Source: Marisimplicoccus framensis_A (GTDB lineage Bacteria > Bacteroidota > Bacteroidia > Flavobacteriales > Flavobacteriaceae). Taken from it: a stretch of 15,474 nucleotides of DNA. The stretch spans positions 1-15,474 of the forward strand of contig JBELLF010000023.1 of assembly GCA_042088875.1 (NCBI GenBank), in the 5' to 3' direction. The notes beneath the pieces were generated by a model, which did no database searches, had not been told where the DNA came from, and saw only the letters and a list, made by a program, of their open reading frames with translations. The position numbers and the translations under genes were made by a program. Below are positions 1 to 7,819 of this stretch, piece by piece. The stretch's first letter is position 1; every line of letters begins with the position of its first letter.

Positions 1-941
1 TCTTTTAGAATAGATTTGACAGAGTCTCTACCTTGACCAAGTTTACTTCCACCATAACTGAACCAGGATCCGCTCTTTTCAATAATATCAAGTTCCACTC
101 CTATATCTAATATTTCACCAGTTTTGGAGATACCCTCACCATACATTATATCAAACTCTGCAGTTTTAAATGGTGGAGCAACTTTATTTTTAACAATTTT
201 TACTCTTGTCTTATTCCCTAGAACACCTCCTTCTGCATCTTTTAATTGCGTAGATTTTCTAATATCAATTCTTACTGAGGCATAAAACTTTAAAGCATTT
301 CCTCCAGTTGTTGTTTCAGGGTTTCCGAACATAACACCAATCTTTTCTCTTAATTGATTAATAAAGAACACAGTACAATTTGTCTTGCTAATAGACGATG
401 TAAGTTTTCTTAAAGCTTGAGACATCAATCTTGCATGTAACCCCATCTTAGAGTCTCCCATTTCCCCTTCAATTTCACTTTTAGGAGTTAAAGCTGCAAC
501 AGAATCTATTACTAATACATCAACCGCACCTGATCGAATTAAATTATCTGCAATTTCAAGTGCTTGCTCACCATTATCTGGTTGAGATATAACTAATTCA
601 CCTAAATCAACTCCAAGTTTTTCTGCATAAAATCTATCAAATGCATGTTCAGCATCAATAAAAGCTGCTATTCCACCAGCTTTTTGACACTCGGCAATTG
701 CATGTAGTGTAAGTGTAGTTTTTCCAGATGATTCAGGACCATAAATTTCAACAACTCTACCTTTTGGATACCCGCCAATTCCAAGAGCAACATTAATACC
801 AATTGATCCAGAGGAAATAGACTCTACCTTCTCAACTTCTTGATCTCCAAGCCTCATTACCGAACCCTTTCCGTAGGTTTTATCTAATTTATCTAGTGCT
901 AATTTTAGTGCTTTTAACTTAGAATCTTTTTGTTCAGACAT
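1..941 (-). CDS. recA: RecA recombinase, 3' end cut by window edge
   Basis: ATP-dependent DNA strand-exchange protein that forms filaments on single-stranded DNA, acting in recombinational repair and SOS induction in the cytoplasm. Translating the minus strand from the ATG at 941 gives 313 residues open to the window edge. Visible motifs are Walker A GPESSGKT (about residues 68-75), the DAEHA block with the catalytic Glu (about 98), Walker B VLVIDS (about 142-147), the MGLHARLMSQALRKL stretch (about 166-180) and the loop L2 region around FGNPETTTGG. The C-terminal domain ends in a block like IIEKSGSWFSYGG...LGQGR, so only about 20-30 residues should be missing. The gene diverges from the M24 peptidase over 54 bp. 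An imperfect Bacteroidota -7-like octamer (TACTTTAG, 958-965 on the minus strand) lies near a suitable distance from the start, but this is weak. Identity is secure. Confidence 0.98.
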   Translation of the reverse strand, partial: MSEQKDSKLKALKLALDKLDKTYGKGSVMRLGDQEVEKVESISSGSIGINVALGIGGYPKGRVVEIYGPESSGKTTLTLHAIAECQKAGGIAAFIDAEHAFDRFYAEKLGVDLGELVISQPDNGEQALEIADNLIRSGAVDVLVIDSVAALTPKSEIEGEMGDSKMGLHARLMSQALRKLTSSISKTNCTVFFINQLREKIGVMFGNPETTTGGNALKFYASVRIDIRKSTQLKDAEGGVLGNKTRVKIVKNKVAPPFKTAEFDIMYGEGISKTGEILDIGVELDIIEKSGSWFSYGGSKLGQGRDSVKSILK

Positions 942-995
942 ATTGAGACATTTATCACTAAAGTAATATTTTTTATATTTATATTTTACCAAACT

Positions 996-2327
996 ATGAG
1001 AAAAATATTAATAATTATATCGATACTATTTATTGTAAATCTTAACTCTCAGGATATCCTCCCACTTAAAGAAAGAGCTGAGTTTATTAACAAGCTTCAG
1101 CAAGACAGATTTAATAACCTACTTCCAAAACTTATGGAAAAAACAGGAATTGATATGTGGGTATTAATTGCTAGAGAGTATAATGAAGATCCAATAATTA
1201 AAACAATGCTACCTCCAACATGGCTTAATGCAAGAAGGACAACTATCATTGTTTTCTCCTTAGACTCAAAAACTAAGGAATTTGAATCAGTTGCAATAGC
1301 TAGATATGCTTTTGGTGATAATATTCCGTCAATATGGAACAAGGATGAGCAACCAAATCAATGGGAGGCTCTTAAAGATTATATTGTCAGTAAGAACCCT
1401 GAAAAAATTGGAATTAACACGTCTAGTTATGAATCTTTGGCAGATGGTTTAAGTAAATATCATTTCGATAAGTTATATAATGTGCTTTCTCAAAAATTTC
1501 AAAGGAAAGTTGTTTCAGCTGAGGATCTTGCAATAGCTTGGATTGAGACCAGAACTGAATTAGAGATGACTGTGTTTTCTCAATTAGTAGAAATAAGTAG
1601 TGCAATTATCAGAGAAGCATTTTCAACCCATGTTATAACACCAGGTATTACATCAACTGATGACGTTGTTTGGTGGATGAGAGAAAAAGTTTTAGAACTT
1701 GGTTTGGACACATGGTTTCATCCAACTGTTGATGTTCAAAGAAAAGATAATAGTGATTTATATGCTTTCGATAATAAATCAAAATTTGATATCATTCAAC
1801 CTGGAGATTTACTTCATTGTGATTTTGGTATTTCCTATTTAACATTAAACACAGATACTCAAGAATTAGCATATGTATTAAAACCAGGCGAGACAGCCCC
1901 ACCTGATTTTCTTGTAGAAGCTATGAATCAAGGAAATAGAGTACAAGATATTTTTACAAGTAATTTTAAGTTTGCAGCTACCGGAAATGAAATTTTAAAA
2001 AAATCGTTAGAGCAGGGAAGAGCTGAAGGATTAAGACCTTCAATTTATACTCATCCACTAGGAACTTATGGGCATTCAGCTGGGACAACTCTAGGCATGT
2101 GGGATTCGCAAGGAGGAGTCCCTTTCTCAGGAGACTATCCTCTTCAACATAATACTGCTTATGCGATTGAATTAAACACCACAGTATTTATTCAAGAATG
2201 GGAAAAGGACATTAGGATAATGCTTGAAGTTCCAGGATTTTTTGGCGAGGATGGGTTTAGATATATTAAAGGTAGACAAACCGAGTTATTATTGGTTGGA
2301 CCAAAGCAAGCAGGACTTGATGACTGA
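996..2327 (+). CDS. Exported M24 family metallopeptidase (Xaa-Pro aminopeptidase/prolidase-like)
   Basis: Dinuclear-metal peptidase of the pita-bread (creatinase/aminopeptidase P) fold, expected to cleave X-Pro bonds or related amide substrates. The frame is open from 930, but the ATG at 996 is chosen because a signal peptide (MRKILIIISILFIV...) follows it directly, and the 930 start would overlap recA. The product is 443 residues. Metal ligands can be assigned: Asp276 (HCDFG) and Asp287 (NTDTQ), 11 apart as in aminopeptidase P, a His in the HPLGTYGHSAG block (His360 most likely, or His353), Glu392 (AIELN) and Glu411 (IMLEV). The first half is the usual N-terminal domain. The stop overlaps the next start by 8 nt, so translation is probably coupled. 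The export signal points to the periplasm or surface and a nutritional peptidase role (inference). Family assignment is firm; substrate is unknown. Confidence 0.93.
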   Translation: MRKILIIISILFIVNLNSQDILPLKERAEFINKLQQDRFNNLLPKLMEKTGIDMWVLIAREYNEDPIIKTMLPPTWLNARRTTIIVFSLDSKTKEFESVAIARYAFGDNIPSIWNKDEQPNQWEALKDYIVSKNPEKIGINTSSYESLADGLSKYHFDKLYNVLSQKFQRKVVSAEDLAIAWIETRTELEMTVFSQLVEISSAIIREAFSTHVITPGITSTDDVVWWMREKVLELGLDTWFHPTVDVQRKDNSDLYAFDNKSKFDIIQPGDLLHCDFGISYLTLNTDTQELAYVLKPGETAPPDFLVEAMNQGNRVQDIFTSNFKFAATGNEILKKSLEQGRAEGLRPSIYTHPLGTYGHSAGTTLGMWDSQGGVPFSGDYPLQHNTAYAIELNTTVFIQEWEKDIRIMLEVPGFFGEDGFRYIKGRQTELLLVGPKQAGLDD

Positions 2328-2883
2328 AAAAGAAAAAATGTTATCGGGTCAAAGTTATTATGCAAGAGACCCAGAGCTTATTATGCTTCATAAAGAATGT
2401 AGAAAATCCCTTAAGGAGTTAAACTCAATTACATCAGATAATGTTAAAAATAGATTTAGTATTCTTGAGAATCTCTTAGGAAAAATTGATGATGGAGTTT
2501 GGATAGAATCTCCATTTTATTGTGACTATGGAACTAATATTTCAATTGGCAAAAACACTTTTATTAATTTTAATTGTGTTTTTATTGATAATAATAAAAT
2601 AGAAATTGGCTCAAATGTATTGATAGGCCCTGGAGTCCACTTTTATACACCTTCTCATCCCCTTAAACATGATGAAAGAATAAAACTTAATGGAGAATAC
2701 ATAACAAGTGCTCTTCCTGTAAAGGTTGGAAATAACGTATGGATTGGAGGTAATTCAACAATATGTCAAGGAGTAACAATAGGTAATAATAGCACAATTG
2801 GTGCAGGTAGTCTTGTTTTAAAAGATATACCTGATGGCGTCTTAGCACATGGAAACCCATGTAAGGTTATTAAAAAGTTGTAA
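2320..2883 (+). CDS. Sugar O-acetyltransferase, maltose/galactoside acetyltransferase type (LbH fold)
   Basis: Cytoplasmic acetyl-CoA-dependent O-acetyltransferase of the LacA/Maa/NodL group, a trimeric left-handed beta-helix enzyme that acetylates sugars. The frame is open upstream to 2224, but the ATG at 2320 gives the family's classic N-terminus (MTEKEKMLSG followed by YYARDPEL) and the usual length (187 residues). Hexapeptide repeats run from about residue 70 to the end (for example ISIGKNTFIN, IEIGSNVLIG, VTIGNNSTIGAGS). The catalytic His is His113 in the SHPLKHDER block, equivalent to LacA His115. The C-terminus HGNPCKVIKKL is typical. It overlaps the upstream peptidase stop by 8 nt. 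The true acceptor cannot be predicted: this family is often annotated by its maltose or galactoside activity, and detoxification or cell-envelope sugar modification is also possible. Confidence 0.93.
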   Translation: MTEKEKMLSGQSYYARDPELIMLHKECRKSLKELNSITSDNVKNRFSILENLLGKIDDGVWIESPFYCDYGTNISIGKNTFINFNCVFIDNNKIEIGSNVLIGPGVHFYTPSHPLKHDERIKLNGEYITSALPVKVGNNVWIGGNSTICQGVTIGNNSTIGAGSLVLKDIPDGVLAHGNPCKVIKKL

Positions 2884-2907
2884 TTTTACAATCTATATTA
2901 GTATAGC

Positions 2908-3942
2908 ATGCAACTGTACAATAAACTTAGCGCAGAAGAGCGCGCCAGAATCATTGATGAATATTCTCAAGAGAGATTTACCTTATCTTTTTATAAATAT
3001 TTTAAACTAGGTAATCCAAATCTATTTAGAGATCATCTCTTTATAACATGGTCTAAGCTAGATATCCTAGGTAGAATATATATTGCAAATGAAGGAGTTA
3101 ATGCCCAACTTTCTGTGCCTAAAGAAAATCTAAATGAGTTTAAGAAAACACTAAAGAATATTATACCTCTAAATAATATAAGATTAAATTTTGCACTTGA
3201 ACATTATAGCAAATCTTTTCTAAAACTTACAATCAAAATCAGAAAAAAAATAGTTGCAGATGGTTTGGATGATAAAACTTTTGATGTTACTAATATTGGA
3301 AAACATTTAGATGCAGAAAACTTCAATAAAATGCTTGATGATAAAAATACGGTATGTATAGATATGAGAAATCATTATGAAAGTGAAATAGGCTTTTTCA
3401 AAGGAGCGATTAAGCCTAATGTTGATACATTTCGTGAGTCACTTAAAATAATTGATAATGAACTTGAAAAAAACGGATATGAAAAAAATTATTTAATGTA
3501 TTGTACCGGCGGGATTAGATGCGAAAAAGCAAGTGCATATCTAAAACATAAAGGTTTAAAAAATGTCTATCAACTTGAGGGGGGCATTATTGAATATACA
3601 AGACAGGTAAAAGAAAAAAAATTAAATAATAAATTTCTTGGTAAGAACTTTGTTTTTGATGAAAGATTAGGTGAGAGAATTACAGATGATATTGTATCTA
3701 ATTGTCACCAATGCGGACAACCATGTGACACACATGTTAATTGTTCTAATGAAGCATGTCATTTACTATTTATTCAATGTGAAAAATGTAGTCAAAGAAT
3801 GAGTAATTGTTGTTCATATGAGTGTAAAAAAATAATTGATTTATCATACGAAGAACAAAAAAAATTAAGGAAACGAAAACATAATAGTAATAAAATTTTT
3901 AAAAAGGGTAGGTCTGACAAATTAAAGTATAAGCTAAATTAA
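2908..3942 (+). CDS. trhO: tRNA uridine(34) hydroxylase, rhodanese family (TrhO/YceA)
   Basis: Oxygen-dependent enzyme that hydroxylates U34 of certain tRNAs, the first step to 5-(carboxy)methoxyuridine-type wobble modification; formerly UPF0176/YceA. The 344-residue length fits the family (E. coli about 350). An N-terminal acylphosphatase-like domain contains the characteristic GRIYIANEGVNAQLS block (about 52-66). The rhodanese domain (about 135-235) carries the active-site loop CTGGIRCEKA with Cys199 and Cys205. The C-terminal region is rich in cysteine (CHQCGQPC, CSNEAC, CEKC, CC, C), as in family members with a likely zinc-binding tail, and ends in a very basic Lys/Arg stretch consistent with RNA contact. 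The next gene, PBP1a, starts 1 nt after its stop, so the two probably share a transcript although the functions are unrelated. High confidence in the family; the function is taken from the E. coli enzyme. Confidence 0.95.
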   Translation: MQLYNKLSAEERARIIDEYSQERFTLSFYKYFKLGNPNLFRDHLFITWSKLDILGRIYIANEGVNAQLSVPKENLNEFKKTLKNIIPLNNIRLNFALEHYSKSFLKLTIKIRKKIVADGLDDKTFDVTNIGKHLDAENFNKMLDDKNTVCIDMRNHYESEIGFFKGAIKPNVDTFRESLKIIDNELEKNGYEKNYLMYCTGGIRCEKASAYLKHKGLKNVYQLEGGIIEYTRQVKEKKLNNKFLGKNFVFDERLGERITDDIVSNCHQCGQPCDTHVNCSNEACHLLFIQCEKCSQRMSNCCSYECKKIIDLSYEEQKKLRKRKHNSNKIFKKGRSDKLKYKLN

Positions 3943-3943
3943 T

Positions 3944-6229
3944 ATGAGAAAAAAACTCACAATTAGATTAATGTGGCTTGCTGTAATATCGGGAATGATT
4001 TCATTTTTTGGATTATTCATTCTAGCTAGTTATGGTGTGTTTGGAGGTATGCCAGAATTTGAACAACTTGAAAATCCAAACACAAACTTAGCTACTCAGA
4101 TTATATCATCAGATGGAGAAATATTAGGGAAGTTTTATTTTAATGATAATAGAACACCAATTACGTATAAAGAACTACCAAAAAACTTAGTTGATGCACT
4201 TATTGCAACTGAGGATGAAAGGTTTTATGATCATCCAGGAATAGATGTAAGATCTACATTAAGAGCAATAGCTTTTTTAAACACAAGAGGAGGGGCAAGT
4301 ACAATATCCCAGCAATTAGCAAGACAACTTTTTGTTGGAGTTAGATCAAGAAATATTGTCCAAGCAGTTCTTCAAAAGGCAAAAGAATGGGTATTAGCAA
4401 TTCAAATAGAAAAAAGGTATACCAAAAATGAAATAATTGCAATGTATTTGAATATTTATGATTTTAATAATACAGCAGATGGTGTTAGGTCTGCATCAAA
4501 AATCTATTTCAATAAAACTCCAGACAGCTTACTTATTGAAGATGCCGCCATGTTAATTGGAATGTTGAAAAATTCATCCTTATATAATCCTCTTAGAAGA
4601 CCAGAACTAGTAATCGAAAGAAGAAATGTTGTTTTCCAGCAAATGGAGAGGAATAAAATGATAACAAAAAAAGAACGTGATTCTTTGTCTAATCTACCCC
4701 TTAATATTGATTATACTCCAGAATCTCATAGGGAAGGATTAGCTACATATTTTAGGGCCTACCTACAAGAGTTTATGAATGACTGGTTAAGAGAAAACCC
4801 CAAAGAAGATGGATCTAGGTACAATTTGTATAGAGATGGATTAAGAATATATACAACTATTGATTCTAGACTTCAATCAATTGCAGAGCAGTCTATAAAT
4901 GATCATATGAAAAATCTTCAATCGGAATTCTTTTATCAAAATAAAGTAAGTGAAGAAAACCCAACACCCCCATTTAGAGACTTAAGAGAAGGTCAAGTAG
5001 ATACATTATTAAAGCTTTCTGCTATGCGATCAGAGAGATGGAGAAAAATGAAACTAAGTGGAAAAGATGAGGATGAAATTTGGGAAACATTTCAAGTTGA
5101 GACCCCAATGAAAGTCTTTTCATGGAATGGAGAGATAGATACAATAATGAAGCCTATTGATTCTATTCGATATTATAAATATTATTTAAGAGCTTCTATG
5201 ATGTCTATGGAGCCACAAACAGGTCATGTAAAGGCATGGGTTGGAGGATTTAATTATAAACATTTTCAGTATGATCAGGTAAAACAAGGAAGAAGGCAGA
5301 TAGGATCTACGTTTAAACCTTTTTTATATGCAACTGCAATTGATCAATTAAAGCTTTCCCCATGTTATACTGTTCCAGATGCGCTCTACTGTATTGAGCC
5401 CATGAAACATGGAAATATGGATGCATGGTGTCCAAAAAATTCAAGTGACAAATATGGTCAGACAAGAAATTTAAAAAATGCCTTAGCAAACTCAATAAAT
5501 ACAATCAGTGCTAGATTAATGGATCAGGTTGGACCTAAACCAGTTGTGACTCTAATGAAGAAAATGGGGATAAAATCTTATCTACCTGAGGTTCCGTCAA
5601 TAGCTTTAGGAACACCAGATATAAGTTTATACGAAATGGTAGGAGCCTATAGTACATTTGTAAATAAGGGTATATATATAGAGCCAATCTTTATAACAAG
5701 AATTGAAGATAAAAATGGAATTCCTCTCTTTGAGGTCATTCCTCAAATTACAGATGTGCTAAGCGAGGAAGCAGCATATGTTACTCTTAACCTGATGGAG
5801 GGAGTAACAAAATATGGTTCAGGTGGAAGATTAAGACATTCAGGTCTTGAGGAAACAAATTATATTTATAAAAACTTAATAACTGGTTATCCTTATGCTT
5901 TTGAAAATTCAATTGCTGGAAAAACAGGAACAACTCAAAATCAAAGTGATGGATGGTTTATGGGGATGGTTCCTAATCTTGTAACTGGAGTTTGGGTTGG
6001 CGGAGAGGATAGATCAGTTCATTTTGAGGATATTGCTTTTGGTCAAGGAGCTACAATGGCTTTACCAATTTGGGCTCAATATATGAAAAATGCATATCTA
6101 AACCCTGATTTGGGAGTCTCTTTAGAAGACTTTCCAGTCCCTGAAATTGTTAATATTCCATTAGATTGCGAAAATTTAAATATTGATAGCTCAAAAAAGA
6201 AAAAAGATCTTGAAGAGCTAGGTTTTTAA
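3944..6229 (+). CDS. Penicillin-binding protein 1A, bifunctional transglycosylase/transpeptidase
   Basis: Class A PBP that polymerises lipid II into glycan strands and cross-links the peptides, anchored in the inner membrane with its catalytic domains in the periplasm. The order seen is a short basic tail and one membrane helix (about residues 9-31), then a GT51 transglycosylase domain with catalytic Glu90 in ATEDERFYDHPGID and the GGASTISQQLARQL motif (116-129). The transpeptidase domain follows with Ser455-Thr-Phe-Lys458 (SxxK), Ser517-Ile-Asn519 (SxN) and Lys660-Thr-Gly (KTG). All catalytic motifs are intact. The 761-residue length and the inserted region around 325-405 look like Bacteroidota PBP1a. 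It begins 1 nt after trhO. Its stop codon overlaps the stop codon of the convergent GNAT gene by 4 nt, leaving no room for an ordinary terminator between them. Assignment is secure; mrcA/ponA/pbp1a are all used as names. Confidence 0.97.
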   Translation: MRKKLTIRLMWLAVISGMISFFGLFILASYGVFGGMPEFEQLENPNTNLATQIISSDGEILGKFYFNDNRTPITYKELPKNLVDALIATEDERFYDHPGIDVRSTLRAIAFLNTRGGASTISQQLARQLFVGVRSRNIVQAVLQKAKEWVLAIQIEKRYTKNEIIAMYLNIYDFNNTADGVRSASKIYFNKTPDSLLIEDAAMLIGMLKNSSLYNPLRRPELVIERRNVVFQQMERNKMITKKERDSLSNLPLNIDYTPESHREGLATYFRAYLQEFMNDWLRENPKEDGSRYNLYRDGLRIYTTIDSRLQSIAEQSINDHMKNLQSEFFYQNKVSEENPTPPFRDLREGQVDTLLKLSAMRSERWRKMKLSGKDEDEIWETFQVETPMKVFSWNGEIDTIMKPIDSIRYYKYYLRASMMSMEPQTGHVKAWVGGFNYKHFQYDQVKQGRRQIGSTFKPFLYATAIDQLKLSPCYTVPDALYCIEPMKHGNMDAWCPKNSSDKYGQTRNLKNALANSINTISARLMDQVGPKPVVTLMKKMGIKSYLPEVPSIALGTPDISLYEMVGAYSTFVNKGIYIEPIFITRIEDKNGIPLFEVIPQITDVLSEEAAYVTLNLMEGVTKYGSGGRLRHSGLEETNYIYKNLITGYPYAFENSIAGKTGTTQNQSDGWFMGMVPNLVTGVWVGGEDRSVHFEDIAFGQGATMALPIWAQYMKNAYLNPDLGVSLEDFPVPEIVNIPLDCENLNIDSSKKKKDLEELGF

Positions 6230-6735
6230 TCTACAAGTTTTTCATAGCAGTGAAAAGGAAATTCACTTTGTTTTGGAAAATAAACATCATCTAATCTATT
6301 ATAACCTCTTGATTTATAGAATTTATTATTTCTTGGATTTTGGCTAAATGTATCTAATCTTACAGATATATAGTTATTAGATTTTGCAAAATTTTCAGCA
6401 AAATCCATCATTTTTCTTGCTATTCCTTTCTTTTGAAAAATAGGGTGAACTGCTAACCTATGAATGTATAAATTATAGTCATCTTTGGTAATCCAATTAA
6501 CACTGTTATAGACATCATCTTTGAAGGATGAAAACATTATACACCCTACTATTTCTTGATTAATTTTTGCTACATACAAAGAATTATTTTTAATATCTTT
6601 TTTAAATATCTCTTTACTTGGATATTTATCATTCCATTGAAAAATTTTATTCTCAATCATGTTTTTAGCACAAGCCTTAGCGATTTCTTTAACTCTATTT
6701 AAATCATTTTGGGTTGCCAATTCAATTTTAAGCAT
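6226..6735 (-). CDS. GNAT family N-acetyltransferase
   Basis: Predicted cytoplasmic acetyl-CoA-dependent N-acetyltransferase of 169 residues. The GNAT core is visible: YVAKINQEIVGCIMF forms the beta-2/beta-3 hairpin (about 54-68), IHRLAVHP is beta-4 (about 91-98), and the pyrophosphate-binding loop QKKGIA is at Gln101-Ala106 in the usual Q/RxxGxG/A pattern (Ala replaces the last Gly). NPRNNKFYKSRGY (about 134-146) is motif B. The ATG at 6735 gives a full N-terminal strand (MLKIELATQNDL). It converges on PBP1a with a 4-nt overlap and diverges from the LpxR-like gene over only 40 bp. The family includes enzymes acting on amino acids, antibiotics, polyamines and protein N-termini, and nothing here selects among them. 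Confidence 0.93.
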   Translation of the reverse strand: MLKIELATQNDLNRVKEIAKACAKNMIENKIFQWNDKYPSKEIFKKDIKNNSLYVAKINQEIVGCIMFSSFKDDVYNSVNWITKDDYNLYIHRLAVHPIFQKKGIARKMMDFAENFAKSNNYISVRLDTFSQNPRNNKFYKSRGYNRLDDVYFPKQSEFPFHCYEKLVD

Positions 6736-6775
6736 AAAAGAATTAAAATATTAAATTAGAGTAAAATTAACTCAA

Positions 6776-7672
6776 TTGAATAAAAAATTTATACTTTCAT
6801 TTTTAACACTTCTATTTTACTTTTTACCCAATGAAGCTATTTCACAAAAACAAATAAATTTGGATGTTGATAATGATTTATACTTTGATAGAGATTTTTA
6901 TTATTCTAGCGGAATCTTCCTAACACTTATGACTCCAAATGTAAAAAAAGAAAAAATATCATTAAATAAATTAAAAATTGGTCAATTAATTTATACACCC
7001 TCAATGAGGTATGAGTCTGATCCGGAAAAATATGATTACCCATATAGCGGGTATTTATACCTTGAATATCAAAAACAAAAAAAAATATCTAATACATCAA
7101 GCTATTCCTTTGGAGGTCAATTAGGTATTACAGGAGATCCTTCATTGGCAAGAGGTATGCAGAATTTATACCATGATTTAGTTTTAAACCTACCTCATCT
7201 TAAATGGGAGTCTCAGATGCCTCAGGAAGTTCAACTTAGTTTACTAGCAAGTTATTTTAAAGGATTTAATATAATAGATAATATCAGTATTACATCTGAG
7301 TTATATTCAAGGCTAGGTACATACCAAATAATGTCAGGTGTAGAGTTAGGATTATTTATTGGAGATATACCTTGGTTTGGATTCTCGGATAATTTTATCA
7401 ATAACAATGGTTCAAAGTTTTCCTTTTTTATAGGCACAAAGCAGGAATACTTTCTGCATGATTTTAAACTTGAGGGGAGCCTGTTTAATGATAAGGCAAA
7501 CTTGGTAATGGAAACCAACAACTTTAGAAATTTATTTTTAGTTGGTTTCAAAAAAAATTTTAAAGATTTACAAGTTCTTACTTCCTTCAATTCAATGTCA
7601 AAAGACACTAATAATCAAAGAACTAAAAGACACCCCTTTCTAAAAATTAGTCTGACCTATAATCTTAACTAA
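6776..7672 (+). CDS. LpxR-like outer-membrane protein (DUF2219, lipid A 3'-O-deacylase family)
   Basis: Likely outer-membrane beta-barrel of the LpxR family, whose studied members remove the 3'-acyloxyacyl chain of lipid A. The start is TTG at 6776: a signal peptide (MNKKFILSFLTLLFYFL..., cleavage near Ser23) follows directly, and there is no in-frame ATG between the upstream stop at 6752 and this codon. Family landmarks are Asn33-Asp34 (DNDLYFDRD), Ser45-Gly46 (YYSSGIF), the YPYSGYLYLEY strand, and a Q-x-x-x-H block with His133 (QNLYHD) followed by W-x-x-Q, which matches the catalytic His region of Salmonella LpxR. The last strand ends in an aromatic/aliphatic pattern (LKISLTYNLN) typical of barrels. 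At 298 residues it is close to family length. Deacylase activity is inferred from homology, and the shorter Asn/Asp-to-Ser spacing should be compared with proven enzymes. Confidence 0.82.
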   Translation: MNKKFILSFLTLLFYFLPNEAISQKQINLDVDNDLYFDRDFYYSSGIFLTLMTPNVKKEKISLNKLKIGQLIYTPSMRYESDPEKYDYPYSGYLYLEYQKQKKISNTSSYSFGGQLGITGDPSLARGMQNLYHDLVLNLPHLKWESQMPQEVQLSLLASYFKGFNIIDNISITSELYSRLGTYQIMSGVELGLFIGDIPWFGFSDNFINNNGSKFSFFIGTKQEYFLHDFKLEGSLFNDKANLVMETNNFRNLFLVGFKKNFKDLQVLTSFNSMSKDTNNQRTKRHPFLKISLTYNLN

Positions 7673-7733
7673 TTTTAACTTTTCTTTAAAAAAATACCTC
7701 AATTAATATAATTATTTTTAAGTGTTGATTCAC

Positions 7734-7819
7734 AAACGCTCCTTAGTCATTTTTGCCTCTTTTTTAGCTAGGTTAATCTTGAATTTTTGTTAATTGGTTT
7801 TGATAGGAGCGTTTTTTTT
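7734..7819 (+). ncRNA. Candidate structured RNA or long-loop terminator
   Basis: A perfect 10-bp inverted repeat, AAACGCTCCT (7734-7743) and AGGAGCGTTT (7805-7814), encloses a 61-nt loop and runs straight into eight T (7812-7819). The T tract is on the 3' side in the plus direction, so a plus-strand RNA would end here. The stem lies 62 nt after the LpxR-like stop and its T tract reaches into the stop codon of the convergent propeller gene. A 61-nt loop is unusually long for a plain intrinsic terminator. A GCCU/AGGU mini-stem is possible inside. It could be an independent small RNA of about 86 nt or a 3'-UTR-derived one. No named RNA family could be recognised. Confidence 0.4.

Noticed and set aside
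930..995. Upstream extension of the M24 peptidase to a start at 930
   Set aside because: It would overlap recA's start by 12 nt and place 22 residues before a clear signal peptide; the ATG at 996 gives a normal leader.
2224..2319. Upstream extension of the sugar acetyltransferase to 2224
   Set aside because: The extra 32 residues lie in another frame of the M24 gene and do not resemble the family; the ATG at 2320 gives the conserved MTEKEKMLSG start.
7252..7608. 118-codon minus-strand frame inside the LpxR-like gene
   Set aside because: It is antisense to a gene with recognisable motifs and has no domain or leader of its own; the same applies to minus-strand frames at 1097-1342, 1423-1605, 5313-5504 and 14472-14672.
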